Shown here piece after piece: positions 35,701 through 44,548 of a DNA stretch of 64,000 nucleotides. The stretch's first letter is position 1. Every line of letters starts with the position of its first letter. This stretch comes from Deltaproteobacteria bacterium IMCC39524 (GTDB taxonomy: Bacteria; Desulfobacterota; Desulfuromonadia; Desulfuromonadales; BM103). The notes under the pieces were generated by a model. That model did not search any database, was not told the origin of the DNA, and saw only the letters and a list, made by a program, of their open reading frames with translations. Location: the NCBI GenBank assembly GCA_029667085.1, contig JARUHJ010000003.1, positions 248,001-312,000 of the forward strand, in the 5' to 3' direction. Position numbers and translations under genes: made by a program.

Positions 35701-35897
35701 GCTTTGACTTCCGCAACCTCTCAATGATCGTTGGTGGCGAGTCGGCACAGTGGTGGGGGCCGATGGCGGTCGCGGTCATCTTCGGCCTGGCGATCGCCAC
35801 CTTGTTGACCCTGATCGTGGTGCCGGTTCTTTATGCGGTCTTCGCCCGTATCAAGGAGTCTATGGCCAAGCGCTTTCAGGTGGAGACGCAGGTGTGA
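32772..35897 (+). CDS. RND-superfamily efflux pump (AcrB/HAE1-like)
   Basis: 1041 residues, normal for an RND pump, twelve membrane helices and two large periplasmic loops. Starts at 32772 (MLISNAAIKQRST) one base after the adaptor stop. Landmarks: 'LPRESTPDITIPYVLV', 'PIERKLRGLKNVEEVRS', the TM4 proton-relay region 'SLMLALGMLVDNAIVIVEN', and 'VINPTVCATFMRVKKG'. The second half repeats the pattern ('AGVVVNNAIVLIDYINQLR'). Proton-driven exporter; substrate range not predictable, but hydrophobic drugs, bile-like compounds or lipids are usual. Confidence 0.94.
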   Translation: MLISNAAIKQRSTVFALMLIIIVVGIYSYATLPRESTPDITIPYVLVVTPYEGVSSSDIESLITNPIERKLRGLKNVEEVRSVSAEGSSMITVEFIPEVDIDDAIQWVRDKVDQAKGDLPVDLENDPQILEVNLAEFPVLMVAVSGEVPETLLKGVAEELEEHIEEIPGVLDVVLTGGRENQVRVEIDPDRMAAYRVSFNEIVTAVARENVNIPGGSIDIGQGKYLLRIPGEFTDPAQIDNLVMVVRDGKPIYYKDMATIDFTFEDAKSYARLNGKPSVSLAVKKRTGENIIELTDRVFALLEYAKPLMPEGVELSVTLNQSKDIRNMVSELENNILTGLLLVISVLFLFLGLRNSFFVALAIPFSMLMSFAIIQALGMTLNMVVLFSLMLALGMLVDNAIVIVENIYRHMQEGKNRVDAARIAASEVGWPVISSTITTLCAFFPMTFWPGLMGEFMKFLPITLIITLTSSLFVALVINPTVCATFMRVKKGEVQPDVERTLVVRFYKRVLQWALKHQGATVGLAVAVLLVICGIFGGMVSAKILGVELFPDTEPNRAFVEIKSPEGTGLDTSDEYARIVEKVVSPEQDIKYTIAEVGVAPSGEAGSGSGGQSHMAKVSLEFVDSEDRHESSSLILDRVRNSLANFTGAEIKVEKEKEGPPTGAPVSIEISGENVVLLESLVSQAREKIKGIPGLVDLKDDFSRAKPEIRVLVDREKATLLGLSTADISVLVKAAISGSKMGVYRQGKDEYDIIVRLPEERRQSIADIESLLVPTNLGSPVPLTTVAKLEIGAGFGSIRHIDQKRVVTISGNTTGRNSNDVLVDVQNALSGIDLPGGYRIDYSGEQEEQQKASAFLAKAFVIALFLIVLVLITQFNSISQTFIVMTSVVLSLSGVFLGLILTMTNFGIIMTGIGVISLAGVVVNNAIVLIDYINQLRRQGVELYEALLRAGLVRFRPVMLTAITTILGLLPMAIGVSFDFRNLSMIVGGESAQWWGPMAVAVIFGLAIATLLTLIVVPVLYAVFARIKESMAKRFQVETQV

Positions 35898-35955
35898 TGG
35901 TTTGTTATGATGCACAGAACAGCTTTCACCGCCCGTTCGATTCTCTCACTCGAGT

Positions 35956-36007
35956 CACAGAGAACACAGAGAAGACTAAATTATTGATTTACTCTGTGTC
36001 CTCAGTG
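35956..36007. repeat. Imperfect inverted repeat of 'CACAGAG...' type
   Basis: CACAGAGAACACAGAG (35956-35971) and CTCTGTGTCCTCAGTG (35992-36007) form an imperfect 16-bp stem with a 20-base AT-rich loop in the gap between the RND gene and tadA. It resembles dispersed non-coding palindromes found in many bacterial genomes; it has no T-run of a terminator. Confidence 0.6.
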
Positions 36008-36076
36008 TCTATTTGGTGAAATGCTTTATATCTTTTCCTATCGCCAGTAAAGGGTAATAGCGCGCCGAGGTAACTT

Positions 36077-36565
36077 TTGGGTACAACATCAGAACAAGAC
36101 ATCTTTTTTATGCAGGCCGCCGTGGACGAAGCCGACATTGCCCTCTCTCTTGGCGAAGTGCCGATCGGTGCAGTGATCGTCTTCGAAGGTGAGATCATCG
36201 GTCGTGGCCACAACCTGCGCGAAACCAGCAACGATCCGACCACCCACGCCGAGATGGTGGCGATCCGCCAGGCCGCAGAACATATTGGCCACTGGCGTCT
36301 GCTTGAAACCACGCTCTACGTCACCCTGGAGCCCTGCGTGATGTGTATGGGCGCCATGATCCTCGCGCGCGTCCCGCGGCTGGTTTACGCCTGCCGCGAT
36401 CCGCGAGCCGGGGCGGTTGGCTCCATCTATGATTTTGCGCAAGATGATCGTTTCAACCACAAAGTCGAAGTCACCGAAGGTGTGCTGGGTGAAGAATGCA
36501 GCCAGATGTTGAGCGGGTTTTTTAAAGAATTAAGGGCTGGAAAAAAAACGAAAAAGACATTATAA
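36077..36565 (+). CDS. tadA: tRNA adenosine(34) deaminase TadA
   Basis: 162 residues. Start placed at a TTG (36077) seven bases after GAGG; the first ATG (residue 12) has no site and would cut into the N-terminal helix. Zinc/catalytic motifs: H57-A-E59 in 'THAEMVAI' and P-C87-V-M-C90. Converts A34 to inosine in tRNA-Arg(ACG), cytoplasmic and normally essential. The C-terminal run 'RAGKKTKKTL' is basic. It is directly upstream of a tRNA-Ser gene. Confidence 0.95.
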   Translation: MGTTSEQDIFFMQAAVDEADIALSLGEVPIGAVIVFEGEIIGRGHNLRETSNDPTTHAEMVAIRQAAEHIGHWRLLETTLYVTLEPCVMCMGAMILARVPRLVYACRDPRAGAVGSIYDFAQDDRFNHKVEVTEGVLGEECSQMLSGFFKELRAGKKTKKTL

Positions 36566-36590
36566 AGGTGCTCCCAAACAGAACACCCAC

Positions 36591-36680
36591 GGAGGGGTGT
36601 CCGAGCGGCCGAAGGTGACAGACTCGAAATCTGTTGTACGTTTACGCGTACCGTGGGTTCAAATCCCACCCCCTCCGCCA
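36591..36680 (+). tRNA. tRNA-Ser (anticodon CGA)
   Basis: 90 nt including an encoded CCA end. Acceptor stem GGAGGGG/CCCCTCC with discriminator G, anticodon stem ACAGA/TCTGT around loop CTCGAAA (anticodon CGA, reads UCG), a long variable arm as required for class II tRNA-Ser, and T-loop GGTTCAAATCC. Confidence 0.97.
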
Positions 36681-36688
36681 TATTTGAA

Positions 36689-36716
36689 AAGGCCCAACCA
36701 TTCCTGGTTGGGCCTT
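36689..36716. terminator. Terminator after tRNA-Ser, shared with glpK end
   Basis: AAGGCCCAACCA / TGGTTGGGCCTT (12-bp perfect stem, loop TTCC) lies 8 bases past the tRNA and downstream of the convergent glpK. T-runs are short. Confidence 0.75.
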
Positions 36717-36762
36717 CAATATTTCAGCCTATTGCCTTGGCCTATGGCCTATCTCTTTGTTT

Positions 36763-38250
36763 TTACCCAACTAGCACCCTGGAGACGGCTTTTTCCCAGC
36801 CGCTCAGCAAATCGTGTCGTTTTGCAGCGCTCAGTTTGGGGGTAAATAATGCGTCACGTTGCCAATGGCTGCCTATGTTGGCCAGCGAATCAAAGACACC
36901 GAGCTGGACGCCCGCCAAAGAAGCCGCCCCCAAGGCTGTGGTTTCCGTGACCTGGGGGCGCTCAACCGGAACGTCGAGCAGGTCCGCCAAAAACTGCAGA
37001 AACCAGTTGTTGGCGGCCATGCCGCCATCGACCCGCAACGCCTTCGAGCCGGTTTTGCTGTCGCGCTTCATCGCTTCCATGAGGTCGTAGGTCTGGTAGC
37101 CGACCGATTCCAGGGTTGCCCGGACTATTTCAGCAATTCCGGTGTCGCGGGTCAGCCCGAAGATGGCTCCGCGTGCTTGAGGGTCCCAATGTGGAGCGCC
37201 CAGGCCCGTAAAAGCCGGGACCAGGTAGACGCCGAAATTGGAGGCGAGGCCTTGCGCCAAGCCTTCGACCTCGCCGGCGGAGTCGATCAATTTCAGCCCA
37301 TCGCGAATCCACTGGACAGCCGCTCCGGCTGCAAAGATGGAGCCTTCGATGGCGTAGCTGGTCTGTCCGTCAACGCGGTAAGCGACCGTTGTCAGCAGGC
37401 GATTCCGGGAACGTAGAGCCTTTTCACCGGTGTTCATCAACACGAAACAGCCGGTGCCGTAGGTACTTTTGATCATTCCCGGTTCAAAGCAAGCTTGGCC
37501 GATGGCTGCCGCCTGTTGATCCCCGGCTATGCCACTGATAGGAATGGTTCGTCCGAACAGCTTGGCGTCGGTCGTGCCGAAGTCGGCGATGCAATCTTTG
37601 ACTGCGGGCAACAGGGCCTCTGGGATGTTGAACATCTCCAATAAAGAGCTGTCCCATTCTTGCGTATGGATATTGAACAGCATGGTCCGCGACGCGTTGG
37701 TGGCGTCAGTGGCGTGTGCCTTGCCGCCGGTCAGCCGCCAGAGCAGAAAACTGTCGACAGTGCCGAAGGCCAGTTCACCCCTTTCGGCTTTGGCCCTGGC
37801 CCCGACGACATGGTCCAGAATCCAGGCTAGTTTGGTTGCCGAAAAGTAAGGGTCGAGCAGCAGACCGGTGCATGCGGCGACATGTTCCTCCTTGCCAGTG
37901 GCTTTGAGCTCGGTGCAACTGTCAGCGGTGCGCCGATCCTGCCAGACGATGGCGTTGTAGATGGGCTTGCCGGTTTGGCGATCCCATACCAGGGTCGTCT
38001 CGCGCTGGTTGGTGATGCCTATGCCCGCAACCTCTACCCCCTCTTCCCCGGCTTGCTGCATGGCCTGGCGACAGACATTGAGCACCGACTGCCAGAGCTC
38101 CTCCGGGTCATGCTCGACCCAGCCATCCTGAGGGTAGATCTGGGTGAATTCCTTCTGGGCAAGAGCGATACAGTGCCCTTTGTCGTCAAAGATCATCGCG
38201 CGGGAACTGGTTGTCCCCTGGTCGATCGCAAGGATGTGACGTCCTTTCAT
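36763..38250 (-). CDS. glpK: Glycerol kinase
   Basis: 495 residues, standard FGGY kinase length. Start at 38250 ([20 protein letters not shown]), after a perfect GGAGG; a longer frame start would place extra residues before the conserved phosphate-1 motif. 'DQGTTSSR', '[10 protein letters not shown]', '[19 protein letters not shown]', '[10 protein letters not shown]' and '[14 protein letters not shown]' are diagnostic of GlpK. Makes glycerol-3-phosphate from glycerol. Divergent from glpR-glpD with a shared operator region. No glpF facilitator is present in the window. Confidence 0.96.
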   Translation of the reverse strand: MKGRHILAIDQGTTSSRAMIFDDKGHCIALAQKEFTQIYPQDGWVEHDPEELWQSVLNVCRQAMQQAGEEGVEVAGIGITNQRETTLVWDRQTGKPIYNAIVWQDRRTADSCTELKATGKEEHVAACTGLLLDPYFSATKLAWILDHVVGARAKAERGELAFGTVDSFLLWRLTGGKAHATDATNASRTMLFNIHTQEWDSSLLEMFNIPEALLPAVKDCIADFGTTDAKLFGRTIPISGIAGDQQAAAIGQACFEPGMIKSTYGTGCFVLMNTGEKALRSRNRLLTTVAYRVDGQTSYAIEGSIFAAGAAVQWIRDGLKLIDSAGEVEGLAQGLASNFGVYLVPAFTGLGAPHWDPQARGAIFGLTRDTGIAEIVRATLESVGYQTYDLMEAMKRDSKTGSKALRVDGGMAANNWFLQFLADLLDVPVERPQVTETTALGAASLAGVQLGVFDSLANIGSHWQRDALFTPKLSAAKRHDLLSGWEKAVSRVLVG

Positions 38251-38329
38251 ACGATGCCTCCTGTAACCCCTGATTTTGTTTGTGACACGTTCATGATCAA
38301 TCAATATCGAAAATTGTCAAGGGCAGACC

Positions 38330-38345
38330 TGTTCATAAGCGAACA
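38330..38345. promoter_or_regulatory. GlpR-type operator between glpK and glpR
   Basis: TGTTCATAAGCGAACA is a TGTTC-N6-GAACA inverted repeat, one base off the symmetric TGTTCG-N4-CGAACA of the E. coli GlpR site. Further half-site-like sequences (CGTTCATG near 38288, ATGAACA near 38369) flank it in the 197-base divergent region. Confidence 0.7.
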
Positions 38346-38447
38346 AAAAGACCTTCCTTTCCTTGTCAGATGAACAAAAGTTGATATAAGGATTTAAACC
38401 CAATTCGAGACAGAACGTGATTCTCTTCTGACTGGCCTGGATGCAAT

Positions 38448-39242
38448 ATGAACCAGCGACAACAGGAAATTTTACTTCTCGTTCAACAGCAGGCCTTCGT
38501 TGCCATCGAAACGCTGGCGCAGAATTTCCAAGTTACGCCGCAAACGATCCGCCGCGATATCAATACCCTCTGCGATCAGCAACTGCTCACCCGCTACCAT
38601 GGCGGGGCCGGGCTCTCCACAAATGTTGAAAATGTTGAATACTCTGCCCGCCAGGTCATGAATCTGGATGAGAAGCGTTGTATCGCCGAGCTCACCGCAA
38701 AGCAAATTCCCGATCGGGCATCGATCTTTATCAACATCGGCACCACAACCGAAGAAGTTGCCAAGGCCTTACAGAATCATACCGGCTTGCGGATTATCAC
38801 CAACAACCTCAAGGTTGCAGTGATTCTGCGCAGCAATCCCAGTTTTGAAATCATTATACCAGGTGGCGCTGTCAGACCTCGTGATGGCGGCATTACCGGC
38901 GAAGCAACCCTCGATTTTATCCGCCAGTTCAAGGTTGATTTCGGCATCATCGGCATTTCCAGCATCGACGCGGATGGAACGCTGCTCGACTTTGACTATC
39001 ATGAGGTTCGGGTAACCCAGGCCATTATCGAAAACGCCCGACAGGTCTTTCTGGTTGCGGACCAGAGCAAATTCGAGCGCAGTGCAATGATCCGGATCGG
39101 CAACATCAGAGAGGTTGACGCTTTCTTTACCGACCGTCCGCCACCAACGCAGATCCTTGAGATGCTAAGCGAAGCTAACGTTGTCCTACATACTTCTGAT
39201 GCTGCCATGGGCAAGACGAAACGGCCGACAGGGATAATCTGA
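38448..39242 (+). CDS. glpR: DeoR-family repressor, GlpR-like
   Basis: 264 residues. N-terminal DeoR helix-turn-helix ('RQQEILLLVQQQAFVAIETLAQNFQVTPQTIRRDINTL', residues ~3-40) and a sugar-phosphate sensor domain with 'FINIGTTTEEVAKAL', 'IPGGAVRPRDGGITGEATLDFI' and 'ADQSKFERSAMIRIG'. Inducer expected to be glycerol-3-phosphate. The gene is 17 bases before glpD and divergent from glpK, with the operator above between them. Confidence 0.93.
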   Translation: MNQRQQEILLLVQQQAFVAIETLAQNFQVTPQTIRRDINTLCDQQLLTRYHGGAGLSTNVENVEYSARQVMNLDEKRCIAELTAKQIPDRASIFINIGTTTEEVAKALQNHTGLRIITNNLKVAVILRSNPSFEIIIPGGAVRPRDGGITGEATLDFIRQFKVDFGIIGISSIDADGTLLDFDYHEVRVTQAIIENARQVFLVADQSKFERSAMIRIGNIREVDAFFTDRPPPTQILEMLSEANVVLHTSDAAMGKTKRPTGII

Positions 39243-39259
39243 ACAAGGGAAATGTCTTT

Positions 39260-40876
39260 ATGGCAAGACCTCAGCATTTACAGCATTTGAAAGATGGTCG
39301 CACTTTTGACCTGCTTGTCATTGGCGGTGGAGCAACAGGCTGCGGGGTCGCCCTTGACGCGGCAACGCGTGGTCTGGACGTTGCGCTGGTTGAAAAAAAT
39401 GACTTTTCCGAAGGCACCAGTAGTCGTAGCACCAAGTTGGTTCACGGCGGTGTTCGCTACCTGGAGATGGCGGTAACAAAACTGGACCGGGTGGAGTATA
39501 ACCTGGTCAAGGATGGTCTCCGCGAACGAGGCCTCTTGCTGAAAAACGCACGACACTTGTCAAACCGACTGCCCCTGATCACTCCGCTCTACAAATGGCT
39601 TGACGTGCCTTATGTTTTTGCTGGGCTCAAACTCTACGACATCCTCTCCGGAAAACAGAATATTGGTCACAGTCGTCTGTTGAGCCGCAAGGAAGCCTTG
39701 CGTCGTTTCCCGATGTTGAAAGCCGAAGGGTTAAAAGCCGGAGTCCTCTATTACGATGGTCAGTTTCATGATTCCCGTATGGCCCTCTCCCTGGCATTGA
39801 CGGCCGCACAGCATGGCGCGACGATTGCCAACCATGTTGCAGTTTCCGGATTATGCAAAGAGGGTGGGAAAATTGTCGGGGCGGAATTGACAGATTCTTT
39901 AACCGGCGAGTCCTGGCCGTTGAAGGCCAAGGGCGTGATCAATGCCACCGGTCCTTTTGTCGATCAAATAAGGGTGATGGACAACCCCGAAGCGTCCAAA
40001 ATCCTTTCTGCAAGTACGGGAATTCACCTCGTGCTGGATAAACGTTTCGCTCCACCCGACACCGGCCTGATGATTCCAGAAACCGAAGATGGCCGGGTTC
40101 TCTTTGTCCTGCCCTGGGAAGATCATGCCTTGGTCGGCACGACTGATGAGCCTGCAGAAGTTACCGATCACCCCCAGCCCCTTGAATCAGAGATTGACTA
40201 CCTGCTGCGTCACGTCGCCCAATATTTTAATCTCAAAGTCAAAAAATCAGACATCAAGGCAGTCTGGTCAGGATTGAGACCACTTGTATCCGACCCGAAT
40301 GCCATCGGCACAGCCAAATTGGCTCGCGACCATGTGATCGAGGACAGTGCCAGCGGCTTACTGACCATTGCCGGCGGTAAGTGGACCACGTATCGAAAAA
40401 TGGCTCTTGATACCGTAGATCATGCATTAAACCGGTTCACCTTGTCTGCACCGAGACCGACATGTCAGACCGAGCAGTTACCGATTATCGGCAGCGCAAA
40501 CTATCATGAGAAGGGCGATCTTGAGCTGAGCAAAAAATATGGTTTCGCCGCGGATGTTGCTTCCTACTTGAATCGAACCTACGGTGATCAGGCGGAGCAG
40601 GTTGCTGAATTAGCTGAAGCAAGACAAGGGATACGGCTTGTCAAAAATCACCCGATTCTGGAAGCGGAAGTTGTTTATGCTGCTCGCTATGAATTGGCTG
40701 AACGGGTTATCGATGTTCTCGCTCGGCGAACGCCATTGGCCTTGCTGGATACCAAGGCAGCAAGCCAGGCGGCACCGAGGGTACTGGAAATCATGGCAGA
40801 AGAACTGGGTTGGGATCAACGTCGCTGTGATGATGAAGTTTTATTGGTTGAAAAGAGGTTGTCTGAGGCCCTTTAA
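39260..40876 (+). CDS. glpD: Glycerol-3-phosphate dehydrogenase (FAD, aerobic/GlpD type)
   Basis: 538 residues. FAD-binding 'LLVIGGGATGCGVALDAATRG' N-terminus, 'EGTSSRSTKLVHGGVRYLE', 'DHALVGTTDEPAEVTDHP', 'AGGKWTTYRKMA', and a C-terminal helical domain with 'NHPILEAEVVYAARYELAERVIDVLARRT'. The type resembles eukaryotic-style GPD2/GlpD rather than the GlpABC complex. Membrane-bound, passes electrons to quinone while making dihydroxyacetone phosphate. Completes glycerol use with GlpK. Confidence 0.95.
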   Translation: MARPQHLQHLKDGRTFDLLVIGGGATGCGVALDAATRGLDVALVEKNDFSEGTSSRSTKLVHGGVRYLEMAVTKLDRVEYNLVKDGLRERGLLLKNARHLSNRLPLITPLYKWLDVPYVFAGLKLYDILSGKQNIGHSRLLSRKEALRRFPMLKAEGLKAGVLYYDGQFHDSRMALSLALTAAQHGATIANHVAVSGLCKEGGKIVGAELTDSLTGESWPLKAKGVINATGPFVDQIRVMDNPEASKILSASTGIHLVLDKRFAPPDTGLMIPETEDGRVLFVLPWEDHALVGTTDEPAEVTDHPQPLESEIDYLLRHVAQYFNLKVKKSDIKAVWSGLRPLVSDPNAIGTAKLARDHVIEDSASGLLTIAGGKWTTYRKMALDTVDHALNRFTLSAPRPTCQTEQLPIIGSANYHEKGDLELSKKYGFAADVASYLNRTYGDQAEQVAELAEARQGIRLVKNHPILEAEVVYAARYELAERVIDVLARRTPLALLDTKAASQAAPRVLEIMAEELGWDQRRCDDEVLLVEKRLSEAL

Positions 40877-40963
40877 TTGTGGAGTCGCGAGTCAAGGCGA
40901 GCCATTTCATTTGTTGTTCGACAAGGTGATGTCGTTAGCCGGGAACGCTGTAAGGTGGAGAGA

Positions 40964-43900
40964 CTATTCTTCTTTTGCTCCCTTCTTATCAGGGGTCACT
41001 GTTTCAATCAACTTGAGTGGTGATTTTATGAGCCGTTCACCCAGGGAGAGAAGGCTTGAGCCAACCGATGACGCCGACATAATTCGAACCTTGGGGTCGG
41101 TCTGCTTGCCCTTGACACTGACAGGGATCGCCACCAGGCTCCCCCCCATCAGGTAATTGATCCCGGGAATGTTTCTCACCAGGGTATCAACCGTCTTGAA
41201 CGGTGAGGCCAGCAACTCAGCACTGACCGTATCTTCTCTGAAATCAAGCCTGCCCTGGCCAATGACATCCAGTGCGTCACCATCCATCTGGATTTTGTTG
41301 ATATTCAGCTTTTCCCCCTGGAAAGTGCCCTGGATGTCGATAGCTGAGTAAGCAAAGCCATCGACATCCAGGGTAGGCAGTTTCCCTTTGACAATCTCGG
41401 TGACATTGAGAACTTCCAGGGTTCGTGCCATCAGCTTGCTCTGCTCGATCAACCCTTTTGTAAATTTCATCTCAAGGGGCCCTTGCAGGTTGTTAAGCAG
41501 CTCTTTCGCTTGCCCCTGAGATGTGATCTTGCTGGAGAAGTCCAAGGTCCCCGTCATTTTGACGCGTCCTTCGGTGAGGCAGGAATAACTGGTTTCAACA
41601 TCCAGAGCTTTGCCCTCCAGGGTAAAATCCAGAGAGAAATCTTCGCCGGCGATAACCAACAGGCCGGAGGTGTCAATGCCACAGAGTGCTGCTTCGGAGA
41701 TCTTGACATTAATCCTGCCATCGTCGAAACCGATTGTGGCTTTGACCGGAGCCCAGACAAAGTCGTTCCACGAGAGAGCTGTCGCATCGGCTTTAACCTG
41801 AGAACCGTCTGCAGCCAGGGCAATCTTTTCGACTCCAAGCCTGCCGCCAGATGGCAGGTGGATGACCAACTCATTCCCTTCCAGATGACCCTTTAACACC
41901 GGCACTGCTTGCTTTGTAAGCGGGGCTTTGATGTCAAAGTCCCCCTTCAGCCGACCTTTGCCAAACTGCTGATCGATGAACAAAGATTCCAAGGTCTTGT
42001 GGTGGAGGCTGCCAGTGAAGTTCAGCTTGAACTCGGCCTGATCGTGAACGAAAGCAACTGTGGCATCAGAGTCCTGGTCCTTGATTGTCAGCTGCTTGAC
42101 CTGCAACTGTTTTGAGAGATAATCGACATCAATTGTCAGATTCGGACCTTTCTCTATAGAGACATCCCCTTTGAATGAAGTTGTCGAGTCTGGCTGCCAG
42201 AGGATTCTTGCTCCGGAAAAGGTTAGTGGTGTGCGGACAGCATAGTCCCCTGTCTTCGCTGGGACTTCTGTCACAGGTGTTTCTGCTGTGTCTGCTAACT
42301 CGAGGGTATCTTTTAACCAGGCAACAGAATCCTTGCCCATCGTGCCGTCCAGAGAAAGCTCAACCTGATCCAGGGCCTGTGGGAGGCCCTTGAGCACTCC
42401 GCTCAGGGTAAGATCTGCATCCAGGCCGAGCATTTTGAGGCTCTGGAAGGTCAACTTCTCGGCATCAAGGGTAACGTCGCCCTTAGGCAGCTCAATCTTT
42501 GCCGGGAAGCGAGAGGTCTCGATGCCAATCTCATGGATTGCACCGACCCCAGCGATCTGCCAATTTTGGGTCGTATTGACTGCTCCCTTGAGGGTTAATG
42601 CCGTCAGGTCCAGTCGACCGGTTACCTGTTTGACATCTTTCAACGCCTCTTTCGTCGTTTCGAAAGAAGCCAGCCAGAAATAGAGCTGATCAAGGACAAG
42701 AGCAAATTTTCCGGAACTGAGGTCTATGTGAAGAGCATCTGTCCAGTCAATGTTGCATGCGAAATCTGAGAAAGCCGAGCGGCCGAATGTGCCACTTAAG
42801 TCTTTGAGCTCGATATGTTTCTCAGCGAAGGAGAGCTGGCCGCTGCTAACGCCGACCGGGAATGGCAGACCTTGATAATCAGCCGTCAGGTTCAAACCTG
42901 ACATATCAACCCTGGCCTTGATATCAGTCAAGTTGTCACCGAGAATCAGTTTCCCGATGGCGGACCCTTTGAGGTTGGTCACTTTGTCCACGAGCTGCGC
43001 AAATTCAGATTTTTCAATGATACGTTTGAGTATGTGTTGCGCCTGGGGAAGGTCTGCGCTGAGCATAAGTTCCAGCTGAAACAGGTCGCTGTCTTCACCA
43101 AGGGCAACTCTCAGAGTCCCATCGTGTCCGGAGGAGCCTTCAAGGCGAGTTGATATTTTGCTGCCTTCCAGCACGCCCTCGCTGATCACCACATCGCCGT
43201 TAACTTCTGTCAGGTCCAGTTTGATTTGCGGGATCGAGACAGCTCCTTTCTGCAGTTGGCCCTTTATAACAATATTCTTCAGGTCACCCAATGCAGCGGC
43301 GGACTCTCCCTGCGAGTGAAAGCTGATTTGCGGAACCTTGCCGCCGCGCAGGTAAGCAAAGATCTCATTTACGGGCGTCGTCTCGCCAGCCAGGGCCAGC
43401 GCGGCCTCACGGGTCGCATCAACGTCGATGTCAGCCCCTTGCAGGTCAAGTGAAAATGCCGGAGATGTCGAACTGACAACCAGTGCGCCATTGATTTGAA
43501 GTGCCGGTTTGCTCAGAGTCAGTTCGTCCAGGGAGAACGAGAGTTTGTCCTGAACCCTGCGACCTTTGCCATTCAGGACTAAACCTTCAAAACTGATCTC
43601 CTGACCGTTTTGATTGAGTGTAAGGGCAGAGATGGAGCTTTCCAGGGTGATTAGTTCAGAGCCCGCCTTCGCTATGTCCAGGTTCAGCTTCAGTGCCAGG
43701 TCCTTGACTGAACTGAACGGTTTGATGCCTTTGTTGAAGGCCAGGGACCCATTTTTTATCAGCAGGGTCAGTTCCGGAGCGGCCGAGACCAATGGCTCCA
43801 GACCTTGCTTGAGATGACTTTGCAGCTCTCTGAGAGACATGGGCGACGCTTGCGATTTATTCTTTGCCTCGGGAGCCGGCAGGCTCAGGGTAAGATTCGG

Positions 43901-44224
43901 GGCGTCCAGAACGATTCGCCCAGGGCGCACTTGCCCCTTCAGTAAGGACCAGAACTCTGGACCGATCTGAACGGAGTCGACACTTCCTTGCACTTGGCCA
44001 GAAAAATCAACTGTGACCTGGTTCAGGGTGATTGAAAGGCGGGGCAGGAGAGAGAATTCCGCATGCTGGTAATCAACTTGTCCACCCGTCTTTTGTTGAA
44101 TGGCTGCATTCAATTTGACTTTCAGTGAGTCGGAATTGAGGAAAGATGGCAAAGCCAGAAGCAATGCTATAATGACAACTGTTGCGGTCAATAAAGAGTA
44201 TGCGATGTGTTTGCGTGAAAGCAT
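40964..44224 (-). CDS. AsmA-like large envelope protein
   Basis: 1086 residues. One N-terminal membrane helix (~9-27, 'LLTATVVIIALLLALPSFL') followed by a long periplasmic beta-rich body; 'RITLNQVTVDF'-like blocks at the start and the AsmA_2-type C-terminus ('GDALDVIGQGRLDFREDTVSAELLASPF...', 'NIPGINYLMGGSLVAIPVSVKG') match the AsmA/TamB/YhdP group. These proteins are thought to form grooves that move phospholipids to the outer membrane. AAGGG site upstream; monocistronic. Confidence 0.88.
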   Translation of the reverse strand: MLSRKHIAYSLLTATVVIIALLLALPSFLNSDSLKVKLNAAIQQKTGGQVDYQHAEFSLLPRLSITLNQVTVDFSGQVQGSVDSVQIGPEFWSLLKGQVRPGRIVLDAPNLTLSLPAPEAKNKSQASPMSLRELQSHLKQGLEPLVSAAPELTLLIKNGSLAFNKGIKPFSSVKDLALKLNLDIAKAGSELITLESSISALTLNQNGQEISFEGLVLNGKGRRVQDKLSFSLDELTLSKPALQINGALVVSSTSPAFSLDLQGADIDVDATREAALALAGETTPVNEIFAYLRGGKVPQISFHSQGESAAALGDLKNIVIKGQLQKGAVSIPQIKLDLTEVNGDVVISEGVLEGSKISTRLEGSSGHDGTLRVALGEDSDLFQLELMLSADLPQAQHILKRIIEKSEFAQLVDKVTNLKGSAIGKLILGDNLTDIKARVDMSGLNLTADYQGLPFPVGVSSGQLSFAEKHIELKDLSGTFGRSAFSDFACNIDWTDALHIDLSSGKFALVLDQLYFWLASFETTKEALKDVKQVTGRLDLTALTLKGAVNTTQNWQIAGVGAIHEIGIETSRFPAKIELPKGDVTLDAEKLTFQSLKMLGLDADLTLSGVLKGLPQALDQVELSLDGTMGKDSVAWLKDTLELADTAETPVTEVPAKTGDYAVRTPLTFSGARILWQPDSTTSFKGDVSIEKGPNLTIDVDYLSKQLQVKQLTIKDQDSDATVAFVHDQAEFKLNFTGSLHHKTLESLFIDQQFGKGRLKGDFDIKAPLTKQAVPVLKGHLEGNELVIHLPSGGRLGVEKIALAADGSQVKADATALSWNDFVWAPVKATIGFDDGRINVKISEAALCGIDTSGLLVIAGEDFSLDFTLEGKALDVETSYSCLTEGRVKMTGTLDFSSKITSQGQAKELLNNLQGPLEMKFTKGLIEQSKLMARTLEVLNVTEIVKGKLPTLDVDGFAYSAIDIQGTFQGEKLNINKIQMDGDALDVIGQGRLDFREDTVSAELLASPFKTVDTLVRNIPGINYLMGGSLVAIPVSVKGKQTDPKVRIMSASSVGSSLLSLGERLIKSPLKLIETVTPDKKGAKEE

Positions 44225-44445
44225 CAGGGCCCTTGACTTGTCTGGTTGCGATCTATTGGTTCAAATGATTCTAAACACAGAATCTACAGGTTACAATACT
44301 TGCTAGCCGTTTACAGGTTTATAGTTTCTCTGTGAATGTAAACCCCTCCATTTGAGGTGGCAATTAAAAGCAGAGGGAGAAGATACGGGAAGGCTGCTCT
44401 GGATGGCAGCAATTTTATTTTCAGTAGCATCGAAGACAGGAAGCC

Positions 44446-44488
44446 GCCCTGTCTGCTTTTATGCTGGCAGAAAGCAGGGCTGGTTTTT
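44446..44488 (+). terminator. Leader terminator upstream of the ANTAR regulator gene
   Basis: GCCCTG (44446-44451) pairs with CAGGGC (44475-44480), with alternative inner pairing of CTGCTTT/AAAGCAG, followed by TGGTTTTT. Two smaller hairpins precede it: CCTC-GAGG (44345-44357) and GCTGC-GCAGC (44393-44410). No plus-strand gene lies upstream for ~3.5 kb, so this terminates a leader RNA rather than an operon. It occupies the 44225-44548 gene-free stretch. Confidence 0.6.
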
Positions 44489-44548
44489 GGTATTTCCGAT
44501 GCGGTACTCACAATATCAATCTGTTCATTTTATCAGGAGTTAAATGCT

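Noticed and set aside
35956-36007. Terminator of the RND gene
   Set aside because: The inverted repeat has mismatches, a long AT loop and no T-run; better viewed as a dispersed palindrome.
36427-36681. Minus-strand frame starting 'MAEGVGFEPT'
   Set aside because: It is the antisense of tRNA-Ser(CGA); GVGFEPT is a well-known artefact of translating tRNA genes.
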